Made by a program: the position numbers and the translations under genes
Notes under the pieces: generated by a model
Databases searched by the model: none
The model's input: only the letters and a program-made list of their open reading frames with translations
Told to the model about the DNA's origin: nothing
NCBI RefSeq assembly: GCF_014654205.1
Contig: NZ_BNAW01000032.1
Span: 28,932 to 92,931 of the forward strand
Direction of reading: 5' to 3'
Origin: Amycolatopsis bullii
Lineage (GTDB): Bacteria > Actinomycetota > Actinomycetes > Mycobacteriales > Pseudonocardiaceae
DNA: 64,000 nt
Shown: piece after piece, positions 42,216 through 53,300 of the stretch
Numbering within the stretch: the stretch's first letter is position 1
How the letters are laid out: each line of letters starts with the position of its first letter

Positions 42216-44333
42216 ATGACGTCCACGGTCAGCGCCCGCGCGTCCGTACCCGCCGCGCCCGCGAGCACCGGCCACAAACAGCGCGACGACATCCAGGGTC
42301 TGCGCGCGCTCGCCGTCGGCCTTGTGCTCCTCTACCACCTCAGGCCGGGGTGGCTGCCCGGCGGATTCGTCGGCGTCGACGTCTTCTTCGTGATCTCCGG
42401 CTACCTGATCATCGGCACCCTCACGGGTGAACTGCGCCGCACCGGGCGGGTCGGGCTGCTCAGCTTCTACGCCCGGCGCATCCGGCGGCTGCTGCCCGCG
42501 GCGACCGTCGTGCTGCTGGCCACCGTCGCGGCGACGGTGCTGCTGGTGCCGGTGTCGCGCCGGCCGGAGATCCTGCGCGAGGTGGTGGCGTCCGCGCTGA
42601 ACGCGCAGAACTGGGTGCTCGCCCTGTTCTCGTCGGACTACGCGACGGCCACCGCCTCCGCCTCGCCCGCGCAGCACTTCTGGTCGTTGAGCGTCGAAGA
42701 GCAGTTCTACCTGGTCATCCCGCTGTTGCTGCTGCTCAGCGCGGCGATCGCGCGGCGGTCCGGTTCACGTCCGGTGGCGGTGGCGTTCGGCGCGATCACG
42801 GTGCTGACAGTGGCGTCACTGGTGTTCTCCGCGGTCTACACGCAGATCAACCACGGTCAGGCGTACTTCATCACCCCCACCCGCATGTGGGAGCTGGGCA
42901 TCGGCGGCCTGACCGCGATGGTCGTCCGCCAGGTGCGCGTGCGCTTCGCCGCGCGGCTGGCGCTGGGGTGGCTGGGCCTGGCCGCGGTGCTGGTCAGCGC
43001 TTTCACCTTCGGCACGCACATGGCGTTCCCCGGCTGGATCGCCCTGCTGCCCACGCTGGGCGCGGCCGCGCTGCTGGTCGCGGGGACCGCCGAGCGTCCC
43101 CGGGCCGGCGAACTGTCGCCGCTGCTGGGCCTGCTGCCGCTGCGCTACGTGGGCGACATCTCCTACAGCCTGTACCTGTGGCACTGGCCGGTGGTGGTCT
43201 TCCTGCTGGAGGAGGCGGGTGCCGCCAAGCTCGGCAAGCGTCAGGTGCTGGTCGCCGCAGTGTCGAGCCTGGTGCTCGCGGCGCTGTCGAAGCACCTGGT
43301 CGAGGACCCGCTGCGGCGACCGCGGCCCCGTCGCGGGGGTGCGCGGCCGAGGCGCCGCGCCGCTTACGCGCTGGGCGCCTGCATGGTGGTCGTCACCACG
43401 GTGGCCGCGACGGTGCCGTGGCAGATCGCGCAGCACCGCCTCGACGCGCTGCAGGCCGACATCGCGTTGGACGCCGACCACCCTGGCGCGCTCGCGCTGG
43501 ACCCGGCGCACGTCCTCACCGCGCGCGAGGGCGTGCCGGTCGTCCCCGATCCGTCGGTGGCGGCCAAGGACATCGCCTCGGTGTGGCACGACGGCTGCGG
43601 CCAGTACGACCCGGTGGCCTTTCCGATGAACAGTGACAAGTGCGCCTACGGCCGCGCCGGCGCGACGAAGACGATGGCCGTCATCGGCGACTCGCACATG
43701 ACCCAGTTCGCCACGGCCCTGATCGACATCGCCCACCGCGCCGGCTGGCGCGTCAAGTTCATGCTCCACGACGGCTGCCCCTTCAGCGCCGCGGCCCCGA
43801 CCAAGACGCGTGACGCCGACCCGAGCCGACCCGAGCCGTTCGCCGAGTGCCCCGCCCAGGACAAACTGAAGATCGACTCGATGCTGGCGGACAAGCCCGA
43901 CCTCCTGGTCACCGCGGCCATGTCCCCCGAGTCCTACCTCAACGACCTCAGGTGGGCGTGGAAGTCCCCGGAGGCGCTCACCGCGGGCTACCGCTCGTAC
44001 CTCGAAAAGATCACCGCCGCGGGCATCCCCGTCGCCGTCATCAGGGACACCCCCCGCGCCGACGACAACGTCCTCAACTGCCTGCAACGCAACCCAGCCC
44101 CTCACTCCTGCGACAAGCCGAGGTCCAAGGCGGTAGACGCCTTCACCGACCCCTTGGCCACCACCGCGGCCACCATCCCCGGCGTGCGGGTCGTGGACTT
44201 GACGAACTGGATCTGCACGGCGGACCTGTGCCCGGCGGTCGTGGGCAACGTGGTCGTCTACCGCGACAACCACCTCACGGACACCTACATCCGCACCTTG
44301 GCGACCCCCCTCCGCCAGGCCCTGGGAATCTAG
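42216..44333 (+). CDS. Acyltransferase-3/OafA-type membrane acyltransferase with SGNH domain
   Basis: A 705-residue membrane enzyme that O-acylates a cell-envelope or exported glycan. The N-terminal about 400 residues have about ten helices and the OafA signature: RALAVGLVLLYHLRPGWLPGGFVGVDVFFVISGYLI with catalytic His, then FYARRIRRLLPA and FWSLSVEEQFYL. The C-terminal half is an extracellular SGNH-like domain (AVIGDSHMTQFATALID and DNHLTDTYIR). The fusion is common in OafA proteins, where the SGNH domain supports transfer. ATG 42216 has GCCAGGGGGC upstream. No linked glycan cluster is in the window. Confidence 0.92.
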   Translation: MTSTVSARASVPAAPASTGHKQRDDIQGLRALAVGLVLLYHLRPGWLPGGFVGVDVFFVISGYLIIGTLTGELRRTGRVGLLSFYARRIRRLLPAATVVLLATVAATVLLVPVSRRPEILREVVASALNAQNWVLALFSSDYATATASASPAQHFWSLSVEEQFYLVIPLLLLLSAAIARRSGSRPVAVAFGAITVLTVASLVFSAVYTQINHGQAYFITPTRMWELGIGGLTAMVVRQVRVRFAARLALGWLGLAAVLVSAFTFGTHMAFPGWIALLPTLGAAALLVAGTAERPRAGELSPLLGLLPLRYVGDISYSLYLWHWPVVVFLLEEAGAAKLGKRQVLVAAVSSLVLAALSKHLVEDPLRRPRPRRGGARPRRRAAYALGACMVVVTTVAATVPWQIAQHRLDALQADIALDADHPGALALDPAHVLTAREGVPVVPDPSVAAKDIASVWHDGCGQYDPVAFPMNSDKCAYGRAGATKTMAVIGDSHMTQFATALIDIAHRAGWRVKFMLHDGCPFSAAAPTKTRDADPSRPEPFAECPAQDKLKIDSMLADKPDLLVTAAMSPESYLNDLRWAWKSPEALTAGYRSYLEKITAAGIPVAVIRDTPRADDNVLNCLQRNPAPHSCDKPRSKAVDAFTDPLATTAATIPGVRVVDLTNWICTADLCPAVVGNVVVYRDNHLTDTYIRTLATPLRQALGI

Positions 44334-44435
44334 CCCCCGCCCACTGACCGACACGTCGATCAGGATCAGCTCGGGCCGTGCAGTACGGCCGGACGAGCGT
44401 CATGAGCGGCTTCGGCGAAGGGGTCCTCGGTGGGC

Positions 44436-45026
44436 TCATCGGCCGGGGGCCGGAGGTTGCACCAGGGGCAGCAGGACCTCGTCGACGATCGCTGTCACCT
44501 CGGCCGCGGTCACCGTCCCTGCCTCCATGTGTTCGACGAGGACCAGGCGTGGTCCCACCGCGGCGATCCGGGCGGTGGCCGCGGCGGGGCGTGCCTCCCC
44601 GCGCTCGGCGGCGTCGGTCAGCAGGCCGAGGATCAGCTCCTGGCGGGGACGCAGCACGAGGGCGCGGACCCGGGCGAACAGCTCCGGGTGGCGCGCCCGC
44701 TGGGTGATCAGCGGGCGCAGGGCCCGGCCGTGCGGTTCGTCGAGCACCCGGGCCAGCCCGCCGAGCAGGGCCAGCAGGTCGCCGCGCAGGGTTCCGGTTT
44801 CCGGTGGCCGGGGCTCCCCGAAGCCCGCGTCCGGGTCGGTGAGCGCGGTCAGCACCAAATCCTCGGGCGTCGCCCACCGCCGGTAGAGCGCCGCCTTGCC
44901 GGTCCGCGCGCGGGCCGCGACCTTCTCGAAGCTCAGCTCCTCGAACGAGGTTTCGGCCAGTTCGGCCAGCGCCGCTTCGAGGATCGCGCGGACCAGCGCG
45001 TCGCCCCGGCGCCGGGTCTCCGCCAT
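44436..45026 (-). CDS. TetR-family transcriptional regulator
   Basis: A 196-residue regulator with helix-turn-helix SFEKVAARARTGKAALYRRWATPEDLVLTAL and a helical ligand domain of the TetR_C type (LITQRARHPELFARVRALVLRPRQEL). Divergent from an amidohydrolase, with two overlapping palindromes (45049-45070) between them. GAGAGGAGC precedes ATG 45026. It probably represses both. Confidence 0.9.
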   Translation of the reverse strand: MAETRRRGDALVRAILEAALAELAETSFEELSFEKVAARARTGKAALYRRWATPEDLVLTALTDPDAGFGEPRPPETGTLRGDLLALLGGLARVLDEPHGRALRPLITQRARHPELFARVRALVLRPRQELILGLLTDAAERGEARPAAATARIAAVGPRLVLVEHMEAGTVTAAEVTAIVDEVLLPLVQPPAPGR

Positions 45027-45048
45027 CGGGCGCTCCTCTCGGGTATGT

Positions 45049-45070
45049 TCGTTAGTGAACGATACCGTTC
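45049..45070. promoter_or_regulatory. Overlapping palindromes, probable TetR operator
   Basis: TCGTTAGTGAACGA (45049-45062) and GAACGATACCGTTC (45057-45070) each have perfect 5-bp arms and share 6 bases. They sit between the TetR start and the amidohydrolase start, where a repressor could block both promoters. Confidence 0.6.
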
Positions 45071-45088
45071 CTTATGAGAGGGTGGGCG

Positions 45089-46129
45089 ATGACGGCCATC
45101 ACGAACGTCCGGGTCTTCGACGGCGCCGGGCTCACGGAACCGCGGACCGTCTTCGTCGACGGCGGCCGCCTGTCCGGCGAAGCCACCGGCGGCTCGGTGC
45201 TCGACGGAACCGGCCAGGTCCTGCTTCCCGGCCTCATCGACGCCCACGTCCACCTGCACGGCCGAGAGAACCTCGAACAGTTCGCCCGGTACGGCGTCAC
45301 CACGGCCCTGGACATGGCGACGACGTCGGCCGCGCTGCTGGCCGGCCTGCGGAACCAGCCGGGGCTCACCGATATCCGCAGCGCCGGCGTGCCCGCGATC
45401 GGGCCGGGCGGGCTGCACGCCCGCATGCCCGGCATGCCCGCCGAAGCGGTCATCACCGATCCCGCGCGTGCGGCGGACTTCGTCGCGGCCCGCACCGCGG
45501 CCGGGTCGGACTACCTCAAGATCGTGCTCGAAGCGCCCGGGGGCGGCGGTCCCGAACTGCCGGTGGCCCGCGCCCTCACCGAAGCCGCGCACGCGGCCGG
45601 GCTGCTGGTCGTCGCGCACGCCGCGAACACCGAGGCGTACACGATGGCGCTGGACGCGGGCGTGGACGTCGTCACGCACGCGCCGCTCGGGCCGCCGATC
45701 GCGGACGGGGACCTCGCGCGGGCGAAGGTCGTCGTACCGACGCTGACGATGATGAAGGGCATTGCGACGGCGGCCGGTCAGCCGCAGCTCTACGCGGGCG
45801 CGGCGACGTCGGTGACCCGGCTCCACCGCGCGGGCGCGGCCGTCCTGGCCGGTACCGACGCGAACGCCGCGCCGGGATCCCCGTCCCCTGTCGCGCACGG
45901 CGCGAGCCTGCACGACGAGCTCGAACTGCTCGTCGCCACTGGACTGTCCACAGTGGAGGCATTGCGTGCCGCGACCGTGTTGCCGGCGAAGCACTTCGGG
46001 CTGAGCGACCGCGGCGCGATCCGGCCGGGGCTGCGCGCAGACCTGGTCCTGCTCGACGGCGACCCGGTCGCCGACATCCGCGCCACCCGCGCGATCAGCC
46101 GGGTCTGGTGCGCGGGGGTCGAGCTTTGA
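45089..46129 (+). CDS. Amidohydrolase-family enzyme
   Basis: A 346-residue metal-dependent hydrolase. The first metal site is LPGLIDAHVHLHG; LKIVLEAPGGG holds a possible carboxylated Lys; AHAANTEAY and VVTHAPL give metal histidines; and LAGTDANAAPG the catalytic Asp. The C-terminal ALRAATVLPAKHFGLSDRGAIRPGLRADLVLLDGDP is typical. ATG 45089 has GAGAGGGTGGG just upstream; ATG 45074 adds 5 residues. Divergent TetR regulator. The substrate is probably a ring or amide compound. Confidence 0.9.
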   Translation: MTAITNVRVFDGAGLTEPRTVFVDGGRLSGEATGGSVLDGTGQVLLPGLIDAHVHLHGRENLEQFARYGVTTALDMATTSAALLAGLRNQPGLTDIRSAGVPAIGPGGLHARMPGMPAEAVITDPARAADFVAARTAAGSDYLKIVLEAPGGGGPELPVARALTEAAHAAGLLVVAHAANTEAYTMALDAGVDVVTHAPLGPPIADGDLARAKVVVPTLTMMKGIATAAGQPQLYAGAATSVTRLHRAGAAVLAGTDANAAPGSPSPVAHGASLHDELELLVATGLSTVEALRAATVLPAKHFGLSDRGAIRPGLRADLVLLDGDPVADIRATRAISRVWCAGVEL

Positions 46130-46330
46130 TTCAGATCCAGGGCGACCGAGGAAGAGAAGCTTGCCATCGACTCATCGGAAGTCTGATCGAGGATTCGTCA
46201 GAGGTCGCACGGTTCTCGAACACACGCCGACTTGCCCCACGGTGCCGGCGGGTCCGGCCGAACTCTGCCCCAGCAGGAGCACAAGATCGCGCCATAAGCC
46301 GATCACTGAAGATCGGACCCGGAACGCAGA

Positions 46331-46371
46331 GAACCCCTCCGGCCAGCCGCAGCGGCTGAACGAAGGGGTTC
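46331..46371 (-). terminator. Hairpin downstream of the tRNA fragment
   Basis: Arms GAACCCCT (46331-46338) and AGGGGTTC (46364-46371) enclose a further internal pair AGCCGC/GCGGCT. It lies just past the 3' end of the tRNA half, in the position of a native tRNA terminator. Confidence 0.65.
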
Positions 46372-46380
46372 GTTGCGTTG

Positions 46381-46427
46381 TGGAGCTAAGGGGACTCGAA
46401 CCCCTGACCCCCTCACTGCCAGTGTGG
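46381..46427 (-). tRNA. 3' half of tRNA-Ala(GGC), probable integration-site scar
   Basis: Reading the minus strand, the anticodon loop CTGGCAG (anticodon GGC, U33 and A37 in place), the stem TGAGG, the variable loop GGGTC, the T arm AGGGG-TTCGAGT-CCCCT and the acceptor TAGCTCC-A are all present. The 5' half (acceptor, D arm) is missing: the expected GGGGCTA...CTCAG is replaced by unrelated sequence upstream of about 46427. This is what remains when an element integrates into a tRNA gene and copies the 3' part. Confidence 0.8.
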
Positions 46428-47338
46428 GTCGATCATGGCCCTGACCTGCGGCGATAGAGAATCGCCTAGTGGAATGATGCGCATGACCGTCGTTGCTGGC
46501 AACTGTGTGCTGTTCAGCGCAGTTGTAACAGGGGGTTTGCCCCAGCTGTGCCCCAGTGAAATTGGTGAGAGGACCGCCCGCGTTCGTTGCGAACAAACGC
46601 GCGATCGGCACGGGACCCCGGGCTTGGAGCCAGTCGAGCAGCATCAAGTCGAGCGTTGCCGTGCAACCGGAATCCGCACTGACTAGCTACGTCAGTCGCG
46701 CAGCCGGTCCCCCGTTGGGCTGCCGCGCGTCGCTTGCCGAGGCGTACGCTCTGCGGCATGAGCGGATAGTTGTGTCTCAGGAGGCGGTGACTGCTGCCCG
46801 GCCAGACTCAGTCAGGTGACCGTCAGTACGCTCTCTCGTCAGTGGCCCACGCGAACTACCCGCCTCGCAACCAGAGGGCTCGGCTGACGCATTTCTCGCT
46901 GAACATCGCCGCCGCCGTGGGGCACGGGCGCGGCGCGCACTTGGCGGAGGAATTTGGTACCGCGGTGCTGTCGGAACTGCGCGGGCGAATCCTGTAGCGC
47001 ATCCGCTATCCGGACGGCGGAGCCGAGACGGCCATTAGCGCGCCCGCGGACGCGGCTGCCGCCTGGGCGGGCCCCCAGTATCCCGACGGCTGTCGCGGTC
47101 CTCGCCTGCAGGCGGGCCGACTCAGCAGACATGCTGGTTCGGCACTCATCTCTCGACTAGCCAGACATCGCGACATAACGATCAAATAGGACCAGCCCGT
47201 CGCCTCAGTGTCTCAAACATGTGATCGATCACCCGGTTGGCGGCTTTGCCGAGTCTTGATGATCGTGAATTGTTCTCCTTACTTTGTGGTTGCGTGGCGT
47301 CGGGGACGCGCGTCGACCGGACCGAGGGGGTCCCTGCT
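46428..47338. other. Degenerate region between the tRNA scar and the LamG gene
   Basis: No complete gene can be supported here. On the plus strand 46842-46997 a 51-codon frame (AHANYPPRNQRARLTHFSLNIAAAVGHG...HLAEEFGTAVLSELRGRIL) looks like the C-terminal stub of a real protein, with helical, charged composition, but I do not recognise the family. Other frames are low-complexity. The region is consistent with decayed element DNA next to an attachment site. The LamG promoter should lie in its last part. Confidence 0.4.
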
Positions 47339-50300
47339 GTGGTGCGTCGGGTGCTGGCGCGTGGCTTGAAGCTGCGCGCGTTTTGCCTGGTCGTGGTTGT
47401 TCTAGCCGGTGTGCTGGTGGTCGTGACGGGTAGCGAGCCGGCTGCTCCGGCCGCGGCGCCGGTCGCGTCGGCGCCAAATGAGGCTGCGGCGTTCGCTGCC
47501 GCGCGTCGGCAGGGGACGCGGGTGGAGGTGGCGAACCTGACCACCGAGACCAAGCGGGTGCTCGCTGAGCCGAACGGGCTACTGGTTGCCGAGCTGTCCG
47601 CCGTGCCGACGCGGGTTCGACGTGGTGATAAGTGGGTGCCGGTCGACGCGACCTTGAAGCCAGCGGAAGGTGGGGCGGTTCGTCCTCGAGCGACGGTCGG
47701 AGATCTCGAGTTCTCCGCCGGTGGCGACGCGCCGCTGGTCGAGTTCGCGCGGGATGGCAAGCGGATGAGCTTGTCGTGGCCGGGGCGCCTGCCCGAACCG
47801 TCTCTCCAGGACGGTGCAGCCACATATCGTGATGTGCTGCCCGGCGTGGATCTGGTGATGCGGGCACGCGTCGACGGGTACGAACAGCACGTGGTCGTCC
47901 GGGACAAGGCGGCGGCGGACAACCCTGCCCTGCGGGACCTCGCTTTTACCCTCAAAACTGAGGGCCTGCGTGTGGAGGCCGATGCCGAAGGGCGGCTCCG
48001 CGCGCTCGACGACGCCGGGAAATCGGTGTTCGTGTCGCCGTCGGCGTCGATGTGGGATGCCCGTGGCCCTGAGGTCGCCTCGGCCCGGGTGGGTGTCGCG
48101 GTGGACGGCTCCACTCTGCGATTGAAACCGGACGTGGCGATGCTGAAGGATCCGGCGACCCGGTTCCCGGTCGTGGTCGACCCGGACATGAAGGCGTGGA
48201 ACCAGTCGATGTGGGCGAAGGTGTTCTCCGGTTACCCCACACGAAGCTATGTCAATGGCACAGGCGACGGTGATGCCTGGGCGAAGTCCGGCAAGTGTTA
48301 CGGCTCGGACTGCAACAACATCAAGGTCGCTCGCACGTATTTCCAGTTCGACACCAGCTTCCTGGCCGGCCGGGCGATCAACGGCCTGGCCTTCGACACC
48401 ACCGTGGTCCACGGTCCGCAGTGCTCCACCGCACTCCATCAGCTGTACTACGCCGACTGGGGACTGGGTTGGGACACCAACTGGAACAACATGCCCTCCG
48501 GGCACTGGGTGGCGGACGCCGGGGTCGGTGGCGGCGACAGCTGCGGGACCTACCAGGACGTCCGGTTCAGTCCGCAGCCGGGCAACATCAATCCTGGTGG
48601 GGTATCGACCTACTTCCTGCGCGCGGCGAACGAGTCGCTGACTTCTGACTGGCGTCGGTACGACGTGCCGAGCACACTTTTGCGGGTTTGGTACAACACT
48701 CGCCCGAACCCGCCGTACGAGATGAGGACGGATCCCCCGTTGCCGGCGCCGTGCCGCTGGTGCGATGGCGTCCCGTACGTGGCCGACAACTCGATCCGGC
48801 TGCTGACCCGGCTGTCGGACCCGGACGGAAACGATCAGCTTCACCCGATCTGGGACATCTATGGTGGGCCCAGCGCCGACCATCGCGACGTCGGGCCCAA
48901 TCAGGCGTCGGGGGCATACTTCAGCACCGACGTGAACTTGCAGGATCGCGATGGGCAACGTGTCAGCTGGACGGTATGGGGCAGTGACGGCCTCGACGGC
49001 GGCGACTGGCGAAACGGGCCGGGCCCGTTCGTCGTCGACCAGGTCGGAGTCGATAAGCCGCCGGCCGTGTCGGCCGCGCTGTATCGCGAGGACAATCTGT
49101 GGCACGGCGGGGTGGACGTTCCGGACACGTTCACCTTCGATTCCAACGGCGTCACCGACGTCGATCACTTTTTGTACGGCTGGAACGACCCGCCGACGAC
49201 CCCGGTCGACGCTGATGCACTGGGTGGTAAGGCATCGGTGAAGCTGACCCCGCCTGGTGACGGACCTCGGGATCTGTACGTGCAGAGCGTCGATCGGGCC
49301 GGTCACCGTAGCCCGAACCGGGTGTACCACTTCTACGTACGGGCCGGGAACGGGCCGCTGGCCCAGTGGTCGTTCGACGGGAACACCAAGGACACCGCAA
49401 CGCTCGGGTTCCGTGATGCGACACTGCACGGCAACCCGGCCTATACTCCCGGCGCGATCGGTTCCGCGATCCGCCTCGACGGCGTCGCCGACTACGTCAC
49501 CGCCCCCGTCTCGGCGAGCACCGCGACGAGCTTCACCTTCGCCGGATGGGTTAATCTGGCCCGAAAGTCCAGCAATTGGTCGGTGCTATCGAGCCAGAAC
49601 GGCACGACTGCCTCGATGGTCACCCTCGGCTACCCGGGCAGTGGCATCGACAAATGGGCCTTCACGCTGCGGACCGCGGACAACCCCTCCGCAGCGACGA
49701 CCACCGTCTTGTCCAACGCCCCGGCTCAAACGGGAACGTGGACGCATTTGGCCGGCGTGTACGACGCTGCGGCCGGCCAGATCCGGCTTTACGTCAACGG
49801 TGATCTCGCCGGCACCCAGCCGTGGACCACGCCCTGGGAAGCGACCGGCGAGTTCGCCGTCGGCCGCGCGGTCGGCGGTGGCTACCTGTCCGGCGCGGCG
49901 GACGAGATCCGCTCCTACGACCGCGCGCTGAGCGACGCCGAGGTCAAATCGATCGTGACCCGCGACAACGTCGCCAGCGGGTACTGGAACTTCGATGAAA
50001 CCGGCGGTACGACCGCCCGCAACGCCACCGCAGGCGGCGAAATGGCGGTCCTGCAACCGGGCGCGTCGTTCACCCAGGCCGGTGCCGTCAACGGTGCGGT
50101 CGGCTTCGACGGGACCCGCGGCTACGCCGCCACGTCGGGCCCGGCGTTGCGGACTGATCAGAGCTTCACCGTCGGCGCGTGGGTCAAGCCGAGCAAGCTC
50201 GCGGACATGGCCGCCGTCACCCAGGACGGGACGACCGTCAGCGGCCTGCACCTCAAGCAAGCCAACGGCTCGTGGATCTTCGGGATGAACTCGTCCGACG

Positions 50301-53300
50301 CCGTCGGCAGTGCACTCGCCGAGGCGCGGTCAGCGGCCGGTACCGTCCAGATCGGAGTGTGGACCCACCTGACCGGCGTTTACGACGGCGCGGCCAAGAC
50401 CATCACGCTGTACGTCAACGGGGTCCAAGCCGCCACCGCGGCCGCGCCCGCGACACCGTGGACGGCGAACGGGCCGTTCGTGATCGGCCGCGGACAGTAT
50501 GGTGCCGCCACCGGCTTCTGGGCCGGCGACATCGACGAGGTTCGGGCCTACACCCGTCCTCTGGCCGCCAACGAGATCCAGGGCATCGTCGCCCAGAGCA
50601 ACGTCACCGCCGCGACCTGGAAACTCGACGGCAACGCCCAGGACGCTTCCGGCAACGGGAAGAACGGCACGGCTAACGGCCTCATCGATTGGGCGCCCGG
50701 CCAGACCAACAACCCGGACCCGAGCGACCTGGCCGCAAGTTTCAACGGTTCCGTCGGCTACCTCAGTTCCGCTCCGGCCGTTGACACCGGCAAGAGCTTC
50801 TCCGTAGCCGCGTGGGTCAAGCTGGGCAGCAAGACCGCGGACTGGGGGGCGGTCGCCAGCCAGACCGGCACGCGGACCTCTGTGTTCACTCTCGGCTACA
50901 GCGGATCCGCCGACGACCGGTGGGCGTTCGCCATGAACGGCAGTGACGCCGACTGGCCGTCCTCGACCCCCAGGGTACGGTCGGCGCAGCCGGTCCAGAC
51001 CGGGGTTTGGACCCACCTCGCCGCGACCTACAACGCCGCCACCGGCGAGATGCAGCTGTTCGTCAACGGCACGCTCTCGGCGACGGGGACGATGAGCACG
51101 TCGTGGAACGCCACCGGCGAGTTCGACATCGGCCGCGCGATGTGGGCCGACACCTGGCGCAACCAGCTGGTCGGTGCAGTCGACGACGTCAAGGTCTATA
51201 GCCGCCCCTTGTTCACCGACGAAGTCCGCGCCATGGCCGGCCGTGACCTCGCCCTGGTGCACGATTGGCAGCTCGACGAATCCAGCGGCACCAACACCGC
51301 GGACTCGATCGGTGCCCGCCCCGGCACTCTCAACAACGGCGCACACCTGGTACCGGGCAGAGTGGGTAACGCCGTCAAGCTCGACGGCGCAACGGGCGGT
51401 GTCTCGACCTCCGGTGTCGACCTGCGAACCGACGACAGCTTCACCGTATCCGCGTGGGTGTACCTCGACCGCAAGAGCGACGTGGTGTCCAAATTCACCG
51501 CGGTCAGCGTCGACGGCAACCGGGCCAGCAAGTTCCGCCTCGGCCACGTCGCGGACGACATGAGCGCGGCCTGCTTCGACGGCGTCGGAGACGAGAACGC
51601 TTGCGGCAAGTGGGTGTTCGAGATGGCCGAATCCGACAGCGACAACGCCGCCGTGACCAGGGCGGCCGTATCCGCGTTCCCCGCCGAGATCAACACCTGG
51701 ACGCACCTGACCGGCGTCTACGACAAGCAGTCCCGCAAGACATGGCTGTACGTGGACGGTGAACGAGTGGGTGACGGTACCCTGAACACAGCGTGGCAGG
51801 CCGCTGGCGGCGCCGTCTTCGGGCGTGGAAAGGCAGCGGGCCAGGCCGCGCAGTTCTGGCCCGGCTCTATCGACGACGTTCGCCTCTACGCGGGCGCCTT
51901 GGACCGAGACCACATCTCCTCTCTCTACGGTTCGTATCCAGCCCTGGACACGAGTCCGGCGACCTTGCCGACCGCGGACGTCGCCAAGTGGGACTTCGAC
52001 GAGAACATCGGCACGGCACGGGTGCAGGACATGAGCGGCCGGGGCCACGACGCCGCCTTGGCCGGGGGCTACCAGTGGGCCCTGGGCCGCAGCGGCGGCG
52101 GCCCCTGGCTCGACGGCATCACCGGACATGCCGTCGCCTCCGGGCCGGTCGTCAACACCGGCCAAAGTTTCTCGATTTCCGCGTGGACAGTGCTGTCCAA
52201 ATCGGACGACAAAAACTACACGATTTTCGGTCAAAGCGGCACCGCGGTCAGCGGGTTCCAGGTGCAGTACAACGGCACGCTGCACAAGTGGGCGGTGGTA
52301 ATCCCGCAGTCCGACCAGAACGATCCGGCCGTCACAGCCGTCGTGTCGAACGTCGCAGTGGTCACGAACGAGTGGACCCACCTCGCGATGAGCTACGACG
52401 CGGTGCAACACGTCGTCAAGCTCTACGTCAACGGTGCGCTCACCACGGTCCAGGTCGGTGTCACCTTGGCCGGCATCACGGGCCCGTTCACAATCGGAAG
52501 CGGCAAGTGGAACGGCTCCGACACAGGCTTCTTCCCCGGCCCGATCGACGACGTCCGCGTGTTCGGCCGAACGCTGAGCGACAGTGAGGTCCGCAAGGTG
52601 ACGGCAGATGTCATCGAAGCACCGGCGGGGGACTGGCACTTCGACGCCGGAACCGGCAAGGATTACTTGTGGCGGCACAACGACGCGGTCTTCTCCGGCG
52701 GAGTCACGTCGGCTCCCGGGATCAGCGGGAAGGGGCTGCAGCTCGACGGCAGCACCGGGAACGCACAGACTCCCGATGTGGGCGTGCCGATGACCGCGAG
52801 CTTCAGCGTGTCGGCCTGGGCGAAGCTGTCGCGCACGGACAAGGTCGCGACCGTCCTCGGTCAAGACGGGACGCGGATGAGCGGGTTCGTGCTGCAGTAC
52901 CGGCCCGAGCTCAACCGCTGGGTGTTCGGCACACCGGCAGCCGACCAGGACTCCTCCCCGTTCACCTACGCCGTGTCCTTCCAGACCCCGGTGCTCGACC
53001 GCTGGACCCACCTGACCGGGATCTACGACGAAAGCGCTGGGCAACTTCGGCTGTACGTCGACGGGCAGCTCGGCGGCTCGCGCTCCAACGTCGCACCGTG
53101 GGCCGCGACCAGAGGCCTGACCATCGGCCGTGACCTGCTGAACGGCGTGGGAGCGGACTTCTTCCCCGGCAGCATCGACGAGGTATCCACCAGCTACGGC
53201 GTCCTCACCGAGGCCTCGATCGCGAAGAACGCCGCGTGGCCCACCGTCACTGCCGGACAGCTCGGCCGGTACGTCAACGGCGTGGGGGAGCACTACACCG

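Noticed and set aside
46381..46427. A complete tRNA gene
   Set aside because: Only the anticodon loop and 3' half can be folded; the acceptor 5' strand and D arm are missing.
46303..47132. Several short frames around the tRNA scar
   Set aside because: Low-complexity translations with no family pattern; only the 51-codon stub at 46842-46997 looks protein-like and it is kept as a remnant within the region entry.
49360..53260. Repeated units at about 630-730 bp, considered as a CRISPR array or satellite DNA
   Set aside because: These are the six LamG domains. They differ in DNA sequence and keep an intact reading frame.
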